Source of the DNA: an uncultured bacterium
GTDB lineage: Bacteria > Cyanobacteriota > Vampirovibrionia > Gastranaerophilales > JAILCC01
NCBI GenBank assembly: GCA_949283935.1
Contig: CASDUJ010000008.1
Coordinates: forward strand, 16,301 to 80,300
Direction: 5' to 3'
DNA length: 64,000 bases
In this document: positions 50,174 to 59,302 of the stretch, one piece after another
Numbering within the stretch: the stretch's first letter is position 1
How the letters are laid out: each line of letters opens with the position of its first letter
Translations under genes and position numbers: made by a program
Notes under the pieces: generated by a model
Databases searched by the model: none
What the model saw: only the letters and a program-made list of their open reading frames with translations
Told to the model about the DNA's origin: nothing

Positions 50174-53100
50174 ATGTTGCAAGAGGCATCTAAATTAATT
50201 ATCAATAATGTAAACAATGCATTCCAACAAAGTTTCATAAAAAGGCTTTGCCAATATTTACATGATTGCATAAGAGAAGAAGTAAAAAGCTCAACTTTTA
50301 GAAATTTAGCATATGACAAAGACAATAAATGGGTATTTTTAGAAACAGAAGCAGGAATGTTAATAAGTCCTAATAATCCATTAAAATTAAATGGCACAGA
50401 CAATTCTTTAACAGAATTAATGGTTCATTCAGAAACTTCACAAAAAGACAAATATATGATTTTTGGTTTTTTGTTTTTGGAGGGAAAATCAGGTAAAAAA
50501 AAGTCTGCTTCTGAATTTTTAACTCCACTTTTATATATTCCGTGCAAAATAGAAAGAAGCGGAGCAAATTTGGCACTTATTTTAACAGAAGAGAATTTTT
50601 CATTAAACACAGGAGCTTTATCTGCTTTAATGGAATATAAAGATGAAGATCAGGCAGAAAATTTATTTTGTGGTCTCATAGACGTTGTTCCAGATTATCC
50701 TTTAACTCAAGAAAAAATGCAAATCTTTTTGACAACATTGAAATCTATTATTCCCGAGATAGATGTCAAAGATTGTAGAATGTATTTTGATAAAATTCCC
50801 GAAACAGGAGAAGAAAATGAAATAGCTATTACAAATAAAAGTGCGGTTATTTTGACAAAGAGACCGGCAATAACGGCAGGAGTATTGCACGAACTTACGC
50901 AAATGGCAGAAAAACCTTCAGGCATTTTTAGAGAGACATCGTTAAAGCCAATTAATGATGAATTTACTGGAGCCAAAATAAAAATTACACAAAAAAGTGA
51001 TGAAGAATTTTATCCAATAACACCTCTTTCTTTAAGTGAATCTCAGCAAAACGTTTTAAAATCCGTAGAAGATAACACATTAATAACTGTTTTTGGCCCT
51101 CCAGGAACAGGAAAATCACAAACTATAGTTAATTTAATAACACATTTAATAGCCAATGGGAAAACAGTTCTTGTAGCTTCAAGAATGGACAAAGCTGTAG
51201 ATGTAATAGCAGAAAGATTAAATAGTTTTGGAGCACCTTATCTTGTAATGAGGGCAGGTAGATTAAATTATCAAAAGCAACTTCATAGAGATTTACAAGA
51301 AATGCTATCCAACAAACAAGATTTTGATACAGGATATGAAAGTGCTGTATTTGCTGATATTGAAGATATGAAAAATTTATTGAAAAATATAAGAGAAATT
51401 GAAAAGAAATGCGATAATATTATAAAACTTGAGCACGAATGGTTTAATATTCTTGAAGAATATAAAATTCAAACAAACAAAATTCAAAACGAATACATTT
51501 CCAAAAAACTTTCTGATGGAGATATTGCAGTAGGAAAAGCAATTTTGTCAAAAATTGGAAATGTTCAAAATAATCCAACAACATGGAATAAAATTCTTAA
51601 CTACGTATATAATTACAGACTTAAAAAAAGTTTAATGTTACAAAACATAAAATTCACTCACGAAACAGTTAATGAAATAAACGAAGAACTTGAACTTAAA
51701 GCTTTGTACAACAAACTTAAATCTATAGAAAATAAAATAAACAAAACAGGTAATTTGCATAATCTTTTTGAACAAATAAAAGAACTAAAATCTAAACAAA
51801 AGAAATTGGCAATAGATATACTAAAAAACAAAAGAAGAAAAGCATTACTTGAAATAACAAGAAGTCAAGAAAAAAGACAAAGATTAATGATTCACGCAAA
51901 AGCATTGGTAGCAAGACAAAAGAACTTGCAAAACAGAGTATTGGATGAAGAAGATTTTCAACCTTTATTAGATGCATTTCCGTGTTGGGCAGTAACTACC
52001 TATGCAATATCCGAATCATTACCTTTAAAACCAGGAATTTTTGATGTAGCAATTATAGATGAAGCATCTCAATGTGATATTGCGAGTTGTTTTCCTATAA
52101 TGTATCGCGCCAAAAAAACAATTGTTGTTGGAGATGATAAACAATTACCTCATTTATCTTTTTTGGAAAAAGCTAAAGAGCAATCATTTTTTACCCAATA
52201 TAATATTCCGGATAAATATCAATTAATGTGGAGATTTAGGACAAATTCAGTATTTGATCTTGCTAATTATTATTCTACTTGTCCTATATTGTTAGATGAA
52301 CATTTTAGAAGTCTTCCCCCTATTATTGATTTTAGTAATGATCAATTTTATGGTGGAAAATTAAGAATAATGAATAAAGAAACAGATTTAAAAGATGTGA
52401 TAGAATTAATTTCTGTAAAAAATGCAAAAGTAGATTTAGATACAACAAAAAATATGGCAGAAACAGAAGAATTAATCAAAAGATTACAAGAAATAATTAC
52501 GCAAGATGCCGAAAAAAAACCTAAGAAAGCTATTTCAATAGGTATTATTTCTCCATTTAGGGGACAAGTAGAGCAAATTAAAAAAGCGATATCTCAAATT
52601 ATTCCAGATAAATTAGTTAAGAAACATCAAATTGAAGTTGGGACAGCTCATACATTTCAAGGAGATGAAAGAGACATAATGATGTTGTCTTTTGCCATAG
52701 CAGAAAATAGTCATAATCAAAGTCTTATGTTTTTGCAAAAACCAAATCTTTTTAATGTAGCAATTACAAGGGCGAGAAAAAAACTTATAGTATTTTGTTC
52801 GAAAGAAATTACAGATTTACCTCAAGGGCTTTTGAGAGATTTTCTTAATTACATAAATGAATTGAAAGAAAAAAATGAAAATATTCCTGAATTAGAAATC
52901 ACAGATTATGAATACAATAATAAATTTGAACAGCAAGTAGCTATAGTTTGTGAACAAGAAGGTTTAAAGGTAATTTCAGGTTTTGAAACTGCTGGTTTAA
53001 GAATAGATTTAATTATTTCAGATGGAGAAAATCAATTGGTAATTGAATGCGACGGAGTAGAAAATGAAATAGAAAAACCTGTTAGACCTAGCTATAAACA

Positions 53101-53218
53101 AGAAATATTGGAACGTTGCGGATTTAAAATTATGCACATTACTGCCAGAGAATGGTATTATAGCCAAAATGCTTGTTTGGCTAAGATTAAAAGAGAATTA
53201 ATAGAAATGAAATTATAG
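50174..53218 (+). CDS. Superfamily 1 (UPF1-like) helicase fused to PD-(D/E)XK nuclease
   Basis: This 1014-residue protein has an uncharacterised N-terminal 290 residues, an SF1 helicase core and a C-terminal nuclease. Walker A is FGPPGTGKSQTI near residue 307-314. Walker B is IIDEASQCD near 628. Further motifs are VVGDDKQLPHLSF, GTAHTFQGDERDIMML and VAITRARKKLIVF near 863. Residues 915-1014 (FEQQVAIVCEQEG ... RIDLIISD ... VIECDG) form a DUF559/REase-type PD-(D/E)XK domain. A long coiled insert lies between motifs I and II. Such fusions occur in DNA repair and phage defence. GAGGAA lies 8 nt before the ATG. No methylase or second defence gene is adjacent. Confidence 0.88.
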   Translation: MLQEASKLIINNVNNAFQQSFIKRLCQYLHDCIREEVKSSTFRNLAYDKDNKWVFLETEAGMLISPNNPLKLNGTDNSLTELMVHSETSQKDKYMIFGFLFLEGKSGKKKSASEFLTPLLYIPCKIERSGANLALILTEENFSLNTGALSALMEYKDEDQAENLFCGLIDVVPDYPLTQEKMQIFLTTLKSIIPEIDVKDCRMYFDKIPETGEENEIAITNKSAVILTKRPAITAGVLHELTQMAEKPSGIFRETSLKPINDEFTGAKIKITQKSDEEFYPITPLSLSESQQNVLKSVEDNTLITVFGPPGTGKSQTIVNLITHLIANGKTVLVASRMDKAVDVIAERLNSFGAPYLVMRAGRLNYQKQLHRDLQEMLSNKQDFDTGYESAVFADIEDMKNLLKNIREIEKKCDNIIKLEHEWFNILEEYKIQTNKIQNEYISKKLSDGDIAVGKAILSKIGNVQNNPTTWNKILNYVYNYRLKKSLMLQNIKFTHETVNEINEELELKALYNKLKSIENKINKTGNLHNLFEQIKELKSKQKKLAIDILKNKRRKALLEITRSQEKRQRLMIHAKALVARQKNLQNRVLDEEDFQPLLDAFPCWAVTTYAISESLPLKPGIFDVAIIDEASQCDIASCFPIMYRAKKTIVVGDDKQLPHLSFLEKAKEQSFFTQYNIPDKYQLMWRFRTNSVFDLANYYSTCPILLDEHFRSLPPIIDFSNDQFYGGKLRIMNKETDLKDVIELISVKNAKVDLDTTKNMAETEELIKRLQEIITQDAEKKPKKAISIGIISPFRGQVEQIKKAISQIIPDKLVKKHQIEVGTAHTFQGDERDIMMLSFAIAENSHNQSLMFLQKPNLFNVAITRARKKLIVFCSKEITDLPQGLLRDFLNYINELKEKNENIPELEITDYEYNNKFEQQVAIVCEQEGLKVISGFETAGLRIDLIISDGENQLVIECDGVENEIEKPVRPSYKQEILERCGFKIMHITAREWYYSQNACLAKIKRELIEMKL

Positions 53219-53226
53219 AAAATTTG

Positions 53227-54261
53227 CTAGAAACATCTTCCGCTAGTTTTGTGACATTTTTTTGGGGGATTTGCAACACATTTATAACATATTTCATTTT
53301 TGAGAGGTTTTCCTGAAAAAAAATCATCAAGATTTTTTAGAGTTATTTCCGCAATATTTTTTAAGGCTTCATTTGTTAAAAATCCTTGATGAGAAGTAAC
53401 CAAAACATTTGGATGAGAGACTAGCAAAGATAGCACAGTATTTTGAGTAGTTTCATTGGATTTATCTTCAAAAAACCATTCTGATTCTTCTTCATAAACA
53501 TCAAGCCCTGCAGCTCCAATTTTTCCTGATTGTAATGCAGATAAAAGAGCTTCACTGTCTATTAAACCACCTCTGGAAGTATTTATTATATAAACTCCAT
53601 TTTTCATTTTTTCAATAGAATTTTTATTTATAATATGTTTAGTTTTAGTAGTTAAAGGACAATGCAAAGAGATAATATCACTTTTGGCAAACAATTCATC
53701 TAGAGAAACATAATTTATACCTGAATTTTTTTGTGGTTTAAGGTCATATGCAATAACATTCATTCCAAATCCTTTTGCTATTTCAATAAAAATTTGACCT
53801 ATTTGTCCTGTTCCTATAACACCTATAGTTTTTCCATATAAATCAAAGCCAATTAAACCATTTAGGCTAAAATTATTATCTCTTGTTCTATTATATGCTT
53901 TGTGTAATTTTCTGTTTAAAGTAAGCAGCATTCCAATAGCATGTTCTGCTACAGCATAAGGTGAATAACAAGGAACTCTCAATATTGTAAGTTTTTGATA
54001 TGCAGCTTTAAAATCAACATTATTAAATCCTGCACATCTCATAGCTAAAACTTTTATATTATTTTCGTAAAAAATATTTATTACATTTTTGTCTATAATA
54101 TCGTTAACAAAGGCAATAGCTCCATCGCAACCTTTTGCAAAAATTGCAGTTTCTTCATTTAATTTATTTTCTAAATAACGAAATTTATATCTATCATTAT
54201 TAAGTCTGTTAAACCAAATTTTGTCGTAAGATTTTGTATCGTAAAATGCTATTTTTTTCAT
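53227..54261 (-). CDS. ldhA: D-lactate dehydrogenase (2-hydroxyacid dehydrogenase family)
   Basis: This 344-residue protein is a D-isomer specific 2-hydroxyacid dehydrogenase of the LdhA type. It shows MRCAGFNNVDFKAAYQ, SPYAVAEHAIGMLLTLNRKLH, the NAD motif IGVIGTGQIGQIFIEIAKGFGM, LHCPLTTKTKH, INTSRGGLIDSEALLSAL and the active-site His in SHQGFLTNEA. It reduces pyruvate to D-lactate in fermentation. The last 25 residues add a Cys-rich tail, CYKCVANPPKKCH and CF, not usual for the family. The ATG at 54261 is chosen by alignment with the family N-terminus; no strong Shine-Dalgarno is seen. Confidence 0.9.
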   Translation of the reverse strand: MKKIAFYDTKSYDKIWFNRLNNDRYKFRYLENKLNEETAIFAKGCDGAIAFVNDIIDKNVINIFYENNIKVLAMRCAGFNNVDFKAAYQKLTILRVPCYSPYAVAEHAIGMLLTLNRKLHKAYNRTRDNNFSLNGLIGFDLYGKTIGVIGTGQIGQIFIEIAKGFGMNVIAYDLKPQKNSGINYVSLDELFAKSDIISLHCPLTTKTKHIINKNSIEKMKNGVYIINTSRGGLIDSEALLSALQSGKIGAAGLDVYEEESEWFFEDKSNETTQNTVLSLLVSHPNVLVTSHQGFLTNEALKNIAEITLKNLDDFFSGKPLKNEICYKCVANPPKKCHKTSGRCF

Positions 54262-54388
54262 AAATATTATGTTTTTTATATTACACAATTATTTTAAAAT
54301 TCTTTATTAAATTTGTCTTTACCTAATTGGAATTTTGAAGATTATTTTTAAAAGATTTATTGAAATTTTATTATTGTACTTTTTACTA

Positions 54389-54417
54389 TTTACAAAGGAT
54401 TAATTCTGTCTTATAAT
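54389..54417 (+). promoter_or_regulatory. Sigma-70-type promoter of the 54.4 kb leader
   Basis: TTTACA at 54389-54394 and a perfect TATAAT at 54412-54417 are separated by exactly 17 bp. Transcription would begin near 54424, giving a leader of about 335 nt before the coding gene at 54761. The 54262-54388 stretch shows only AT-rich DNA. Confidence 0.75.
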
Positions 54418-54447
54418 TACCATTGAGTTAGAAAATTTTGGGAAAAA

Positions 54448-54492
54448 ATGAGAATCAGAAAATACCAAAGACGTTGTTTTTATACTAACTAA
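54448..54492 (+). CDS. Putative leader peptide (14 aa, Arg-rich)
   Basis: The frame reads MRIRKYQRRCFYTN and ends at 54490-54492, three bases before an 11-bp hairpin. GGGAAAA precedes the ATG. It starts with Arg-Ile-Arg, a +-x-+ motif known to favour macrolide-dependent ribosome stalling (as in ErmDL, MRLR). The position, size and following terminator suit a transcription-attenuation leader. It is too short to be confident on sequence alone. Confidence 0.45.
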   Translation: MRIRKYQRRCFYTN

Positions 54493-54494
54493 GG

Positions 54495-54573
54495 CTTGTA
54501 TCAAATAGCCAAAGTTTTGGCATGACTTTTTTGATATAAGACCTTCTGACAACAAAAGGGTCTTATTTTTTTT
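54495..54573 (+). promoter_or_regulatory. Attenuator: antiterminator hairpin overlapping a terminator
   Basis: CTTGTATCAAA (54495-54505) pairs with TTTGATATAAG (54530-54540), with an inner GCCAA/TTGGC stem. The following terminator stem TAAGACC (54537-54543) / GGTCTTA (54559-54565) leads into TTTTTTTT (54566-54573). The two stems share the bases TAAG (54537-54540), so they should exclude each other to a degree. A translating ribosome at the 14-codon leader could choose between them. Confidence 0.6.
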
Positions 54574-54654
54574 CAAAAAATTAGTACTCAAAAAAAGCAA
54601 ATAAAAACTTTTACATGTTTTAAAGCAAGAGAAAACTTAAAGGAGAAATCAAAT

Positions 54655-54729
54655 ATGATAAATACCCGACGTATAACTCAAGCAAATCGTAAATTAGTAA
54701 GAATAGCAAATCTCATTTGGGGTTTGTAA
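54655..54729 (+). CDS. Small ORF (24 aa) in the leader of the unassigned membrane protein gene
   Basis: The frame starts 31 nt upstream of the 54761 gene's Shine-Dalgarno and itself has AAAGGAGA 8 nt before its ATG, the best ribosome site in the area. It encodes MINTRRITQANRKLVRIANL and ends IWGL. It is basic, with a short hydrophobic end. It begins within an inverted-repeat region (54673-54742), so it is probably a second leader peptide rather than a protein with its own function. Confidence 0.5.
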   Translation: MINTRRITQANRKLVRIANLIWGL

Positions 54730-54742
54730 TCCCTTGAGTTAT
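54673..54742 (+). repeat. Inverted repeat around the 24-codon ORF
   Basis: ATAACTCAAG (54673-54682) and CTTGAGTTAT (54733-54742) are perfect 10-bp inverted copies. The second arm ends just before GGAGG, the Shine-Dalgarno region of the gene at 54761. The RNA stem would enclose most of the small ORF, and a translating ribosome would open it. A local CAAAT-CTC-ATTTG hairpin lies inside. Confidence 0.6.
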
Positions 54743-54760
54743 GGAGGCTCATTAAATTAA

Positions 54761-56149
54761 ATGACAATAGTATCAGCAATATTTTCAGCACTAGGTAATA
54801 ATTCATCAATAACACAAATTGCGGTAAAAGACGGTATAGAGACTGTAGGCAGAACCGCAATGGCATATAAAGAAGGTTCAAAAACCTCGAAAAAATTCGG
54901 CGCATTAGAAGCAAGAGAAAGATTAATAGAAGCTAACGCAACTTCTTTGGTATGGCTTGGAGGAATTCCAACATTAAAGATTTTGTTTGATAAATTTTAC
55001 ACTAATAAAAAATACAATTTTACTCAATTAAAAGAATATGGTAAAAATGCTTTGGCCAGAACAGACATAAGATTATTAGACAAAAGTTCTCCGCAAGCAT
55101 TAAAACTTGAAAATATTACAGACAAAGCATTAATTCCCCAAGTAAAAAAGATTTTAGATAATCCAAAAGCATTCAAAAATACTTTTATAAAAAGAGCAGC
55201 TATTACAACACTTATACCAATTGCTCTTGTAGGTTATGTTTTACCAAAAACAGTTTATGCATACACACACAGAAGAATTGCAAAACAAAAAAGACAAGAA
55301 CTAAAAAATGCATTTCAAAATCAAGAAGCAAATAAGGAAAATATTATTAATTCAACTCCGGCATTTGCTACATTTATGGGAAAAGCGAAAAGGGCCAATT
55401 TATCATTTAATGGAACTATTGAAAAAATTTCAAAATATTTTACACAGCCAAATACAAATATGGTAATGGTAGATGGCGGTATTTTAGCTGGCAGAGTAGG
55501 TTCCTCGAGAAATTTTCTTGAAGGATGCGAAAGAACAATAAATGAATTAGGTTATATTTTCTTTTTGTATTGTGGCGGAAAGTATGTAGCAAAAGGTTTA
55601 GAGGCTTTGACTAAGAAATTTGGAGGAATTCCAACTTCTTTAGATGCTAAATTACTTCAAAATAATGATTTTACAGCATCTTTAATAGCTGCTTCAAAAG
55701 ATAAAACTAGAAAAGCATTGGAATTTGCCGAAAATAATGAAAAAAGCATAATAAATTTTATAGATAAAAATCTTACTTCAAATGGCGGCAAATTTAGTAA
55801 TTTAACTCTTCAAGCTGCAGAAAAAACAGGATTAGTTAATGTTGTTAAAGGGGTAAGAAATCCATTAAAATATATAGAAACAAAAGAGATTACTAATTTA
55901 AATAGTCAAATAAAAGAATTTGTAGAAACATTAGCAAAAAGTAATAATCCTGAAGCTTTAGTAAAAAAAGCTAAATTATTAAAAAGATGCTCAATTATTG
56001 CTAATATTGCAATATGTTCAGCTGTTTTAGCTTATGTACTTCCTAAACTTCAATATATATTTAGAAGTAAAGTTTCTCCAAATACTGTAGCCCCAGGCTT
56101 AGCTCAATATTATAACGAAGAAAATCATGTGCAAAAAATAAAAGCATAA
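54761..56149 (+). CDS. Hypothetical protein with two probable membrane helices
   Basis: I do not recognise this 462-residue protein by function. It has a mixed helical start (VSAIFSALGNNSSITQIAVKDG), a hydrophobic segment near residue 145-163 (AITTLIPIALVGYVLPKTVY), the Gly-rich part GGILAGRVGSSRNFLEGCER, FFLYCGGKYVAKGLEALTKK and a second hydrophobic segment near 413-430 (IIANIAICSAVLAYVLPKL). The repeated 'YVLPK' after each hydrophobic segment suggests internal duplication. I associate this family with gut Melainabacteria, but that is memory and not verified. It follows the attenuator-like leader. Confidence 0.65.
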   Translation: MTIVSAIFSALGNNSSITQIAVKDGIETVGRTAMAYKEGSKTSKKFGALEARERLIEANATSLVWLGGIPTLKILFDKFYTNKKYNFTQLKEYGKNALARTDIRLLDKSSPQALKLENITDKALIPQVKKILDNPKAFKNTFIKRAAITTLIPIALVGYVLPKTVYAYTHRRIAKQKRQELKNAFQNQEANKENIINSTPAFATFMGKAKRANLSFNGTIEKISKYFTQPNTNMVMVDGGILAGRVGSSRNFLEGCERTINELGYIFFLYCGGKYVAKGLEALTKKFGGIPTSLDAKLLQNNDFTASLIAASKDKTRKALEFAENNEKSIINFIDKNLTSNGGKFSNLTLQAAEKTGLVNVVKGVRNPLKYIETKEITNLNSQIKEFVETLAKSNNPEALVKKAKLLKRCSIIANIAICSAVLAYVLPKLQYIFRSKVSPNTVAPGLAQYYNEENHVQKIKA

Positions 56150-56226
56150 CGACTTATTTTACTTTAATCTTGCAACTTTTTTAGTAAAGAGTATAGTATT
56201 TTGTATTAGAAAAAATTTTAAGGCAG

Positions 56227-57390
56227 ATGGAACAAACTAATAAAAAAGCTATAAAAACTTTGTGGGCAGGACATTTTATGGTAGATTCATATTCAGGATT
56301 TGTCAATCCTATTATGCCATTTTTAGCTGCCAATTTGGGAATTTCTCTAGCTGTATCAACCTTTATTTTAAGTTTATCTCATGTTTGTTCTTCTATGCTT
56401 CAACCAATATTTGGGTATTTATCTGATAATTGGAAACGAAGATTTTTTATGTTTTTTGGTCTTTTGCTTTCGTCTGTATTTTTACCTATGATTGGTGTTG
56501 CTGGTAATGTTTATGTTTTGGCCTTATTTTTGATTATTGGAAGTGTCGGAAATGGATTTTTTCATCCGCAAGGAACTAGTTTCATTAATATTTATTCATC
56601 ATCAAAAGAATTAACCAAAAACATGAGTATCTTTTTGGCAATGGGAACTTTTGGTTTTGCCTTAGGTCCTATAATATCTTCGTTTTTTGTTGAATTTTTT
56701 AATCCAAAAACATTATCGATAACTTCAATTTTTGGTATTTTAACAGCTATTTTAGTTATTTTAAATGTTCCAAGAATTTCTAGTACATACAAAAATACAG
56801 AAAAAATACATTTAATTAGTGCAATAAAAGAAATTTTCAGTAATAAATCCATGAATATATTGATAATGTTTTCAATTTTAAAATCATTGGCAACTCAATC
56901 TATGAGTATTTTATTACCATTTTTATGGAAAGATTTACATTATAGTGCAATTAGCATAGGAATTTTGTTGTTTTGTTTTTTAATTGCTGGTGCATTGGGA
57001 ACTATTGCAAGTTCAAAACTTGAAAAAATCTTAGGCACCAAAAAGGTTATGGTCATGGCTTTTTGTGCTATTTTCCCTTTAACTTTATTGTTTGCTTTAA
57101 GTTATAAAATTTTTCCTGTTTTTTCATTTTTTATATTTGTTGTTATCGGTTTTTTTGCTATGCTTAGTGTTCCTATAAATATGGTTTTGGCTCATCAAGT
57201 TATGCCAAAATATAAAAGTCTAATTTCAGGTTTTATTGGTGGTTTTAGTTGGGGAGTTGTTGGACTTTCAATGTCTTTGTGTGGTTTTTTAGCTGAAAAT
57301 TTTGGAATAATTAATGTTTTATTACTGGTTTCTTTTTTACCGGCAATTTTTTCAGTTTTTGTAAAATATTTACCAGAAAAAAAATCTTAG
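56227..57390 (+). CDS. Major facilitator superfamily transporter (Fsr-like)
   Basis: This 387-residue protein has 12 membrane helices. It resembles fosmidomycin-resistance (Fsr) transporters: MVDSYSGFVNPIMPFLAANL, SMLQPIFGYLSDNWKRRFF with the MFS loop motif, GSVGNGFFHPQGTSF and FALGPIISSFF. Fsr-type proteins export drugs, but the physiological substrate is often unknown. It lies 77 nt after the unassigned membrane protein on the same strand and could share its leader-controlled transcript. Confidence 0.88.
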   Translation: MEQTNKKAIKTLWAGHFMVDSYSGFVNPIMPFLAANLGISLAVSTFILSLSHVCSSMLQPIFGYLSDNWKRRFFMFFGLLLSSVFLPMIGVAGNVYVLALFLIIGSVGNGFFHPQGTSFINIYSSSKELTKNMSIFLAMGTFGFALGPIISSFFVEFFNPKTLSITSIFGILTAILVILNVPRISSTYKNTEKIHLISAIKEIFSNKSMNILIMFSILKSLATQSMSILLPFLWKDLHYSAISIGILLFCFLIAGALGTIASSKLEKILGTKKVMVMAFCAIFPLTLLFALSYKIFPVFSFFIFVVIGFFAMLSVPINMVLAHQVMPKYKSLISGFIGGFSWGVVGLSMSLCGFLAENFGIINVLLLVSFLPAIFSVFVKYLPEKKS

Positions 57391-57488
57391 TAAAATATTT
57401 TTTGCATTACCCAACTGTCTAATTGAATTAAATTATGAAAAATCGTAACATGTTTAGACGGTTGAGTTTCATGAATTTGGAGGAGTCT

Positions 57489-58583
57489 ATGGCAGTCGGA
57501 TTATGTGTATTTAATAAAGAAAAGAATTTTGATAGTATTCAAGAATTATTTGTTAAACAATCTTTTATTCTGGAAAATATTTTTTCTTTTTCAAATGATG
57601 CTATTGTGGTGTTAAATCATAAAAAACATATTGTTATGTGCTCCAAAAAATTTCAATATTGGTTTAAAGAACAAGAAGTTTTGGGGGAAAGTTTTTTAAA
57701 ACTTATGAATAAAATTACTCAATTGCCTGATGATTTTTTTAAAGAAAAAAGTTATTTTATAAAAGTTAAAGATAAAGATACAGAAAAAGTTCTTAAAGCA
57801 AAAATATCTAAATATTATAAAGATTATAATAAAATTGACAGGTATGTTGTTATTTTGAAAGATGTTACAGAACAAAAAGAAATGAAAGCTCAAAAAGATA
57901 ATTTTATTGCAACTTTAACGCATGATTTAAAAACTCCTGTTAGGGCAGATATTTTGTCGTTAGAATTACTGTTAAATGGTAAATTTGGAGAATTAAATTT
58001 TCAACAAAAAGAAATTTTAGGCGAAATTCTTAATTCGAATAAATTTATGATGAGTATGCTGGATACACTTTTAGCTAAATATAAATATGAAAGTGACATG
58101 GTGCAATTAAACAAAAGTTTTTTTGATTTAAATTTACTTGTAGAAAATTGTACCAAAGAATTAAAATATCTTTTTGCTGAAAAAAATATTACTTTGAAAC
58201 TTGAACTATCTTCTGAAAAACTAGAAATATATGCTGATTTTATTGAAATGAAAAGAGCTATTAACAATTTAATTTCCAACGCTATTAAATTTAATAAACA
58301 AAACGGATTAGTGACAATTTCAACAAATACAAATGAAAAAAATTGTGAAATAAAAGTTAAAGATACTGGTATTGGTATGAACGAAGAAAAAATACTTCAT
58401 ATTTTTGACAAATATGTAAGTTATGCCAAACGTTTTAGAAGACTAGGAACAGGATTGGGTTTATATGTAGCCAAAAAGATAATAGAAGCGCACAAAGGAA
58501 CAATCGAAGTAACTTCTGTTCCTAAAAAAGGATCAGTCTTTCTAATAAAATTACCGGAATGCTTAAAAGGAAATATTGATTAA
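57489..58583 (+). CDS. Orphan PAS-type sensor histidine kinase, cytosolic
   Basis: This 364-residue kinase has no membrane helix. It holds a PAS-like domain at about residues 20-135 ([22 protein letters not shown] ... [17 protein letters not shown]), a HisKA domain with the phospho-His in [13 protein letters not shown], and a HATPase domain ([39 protein letters not shown]). The start is set at the ATG at 57489 because GGAGGAG lies 3-5 nt ahead; a longer frame from 57435 lacks a site. No response regulator is adjacent. It ends 4 bp inside the convergent clpP gene. Confidence 0.9.
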   Translation: MAVGLCVFNKEKNFDSIQELFVKQSFILENIFSFSNDAIVVLNHKKHIVMCSKKFQYWFKEQEVLGESFLKLMNKITQLPDDFFKEKSYFIKVKDKDTEKVLKAKISKYYKDYNKIDRYVVILKDVTEQKEMKAQKDNFIATLTHDLKTPVRADILSLELLLNGKFGELNFQQKEILGEILNSNKFMMSMLDTLLAKYKYESDMVQLNKSFFDLNLLVENCTKELKYLFAEKNITLKLELSSEKLEIYADFIEMKRAINNLISNAIKFNKQNGLVTISTNTNEKNCEIKVKDTGIGMNEEKILHIFDKYVSYAKRFRRLGTGLGLYVAKKIIEAHKGTIEVTSVPKKGSVFLIKLPECLKGNID

Positions 58584-59206
58584 TAATCTTCGTGTTTTTC
58601 TTTTTTTTCAAGTTTAGTTATTACTTTATCTATTAATCCATAATCTTTTGCTTCTTGGGCACTCATATAATTATCACGTTCTGTGTCACGAATTAAATCT
58701 TCAACAGGACGTCCGCAATGTTTTGCCATTAATTCATTCATTTGTTTTTTTATCCGAACAATTTCTGCTGCTTGTATTTCTATATCTGTCGCTTGTCCTT
58801 TTGCTCCTCCTAAAGGTTGATGTATCATTATTCTTGAATGAGGTAAAGACATTCTTTTACCGGGAGTTCCTGCACTTAAAAGAAAGGCGCCCATACTTGC
58901 AGCTTCGCCAATACATATTGTATTGACATCTGCTCTTATGTGATTCATTGTGTCATAAATAGCCATCCCTGCAGTTATTACACCACCAGGACTATTTATG
59001 TATAACATTATATCTTTTTCTGGATTTTCACTGTCTAACAATAAAAGTTGAGCTACTATTGAATTAGCAACCATATCATCAATTTCTGTTCCAAGAAAAA
59101 TAATTCTTTCTCTTAATAATCTTGAAAAGATATCAAAAGAACGTTCTCCTCTACTGGAATTTTCAATAACTGTAGGAACATAATTCATAATTTTGTTGTA
59201 ATTCAT
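58580..59206 (-). CDS. clpP: ATP-dependent Clp protease proteolytic subunit
   Basis: This 208-residue serine protease has the Ser104-His129-Asp178 triad in [24 protein letters not shown] and [28 protein letters not shown] is typical. It forms a tetradecamer with Clp ATPases. GAGGGATA precedes the ATG. Neither tig nor clpX is adjacent, unlike many genomes. Confidence 0.96.
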   Translation of the reverse strand: MNYNKIMNYVPTVIENSSRGERSFDIFSRLLRERIIFLGTEIDDMVANSIVAQLLLLDSENPEKDIMLYINSPGGVITAGMAIYDTMNHIRADVNTICIGEAASMGAFLLSAGTPGKRMSLPHSRIMIHQPLGGAKGQATDIEIQAAEIVRIKKQMNELMAKHCGRPVEDLIRDTERDNYMSAQEAKDYGLIDKVITKLEKKEKHEDY

Positions 59207-59302
59207 TTATTATCCCTCTTATTAATTTTTTGCACAAGTAAATTATAGAAGTATTTATTTTAAAAATCAAATAAAATTAAACTTTTTGTTTTTAAAAATG
59301 TT

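Noticed and set aside
56227..57390. A drug-resistance gene by name
   Set aside because: Similarity to fosmidomycin-resistance transporters does not show that it confers resistance; the substrate is unknown.
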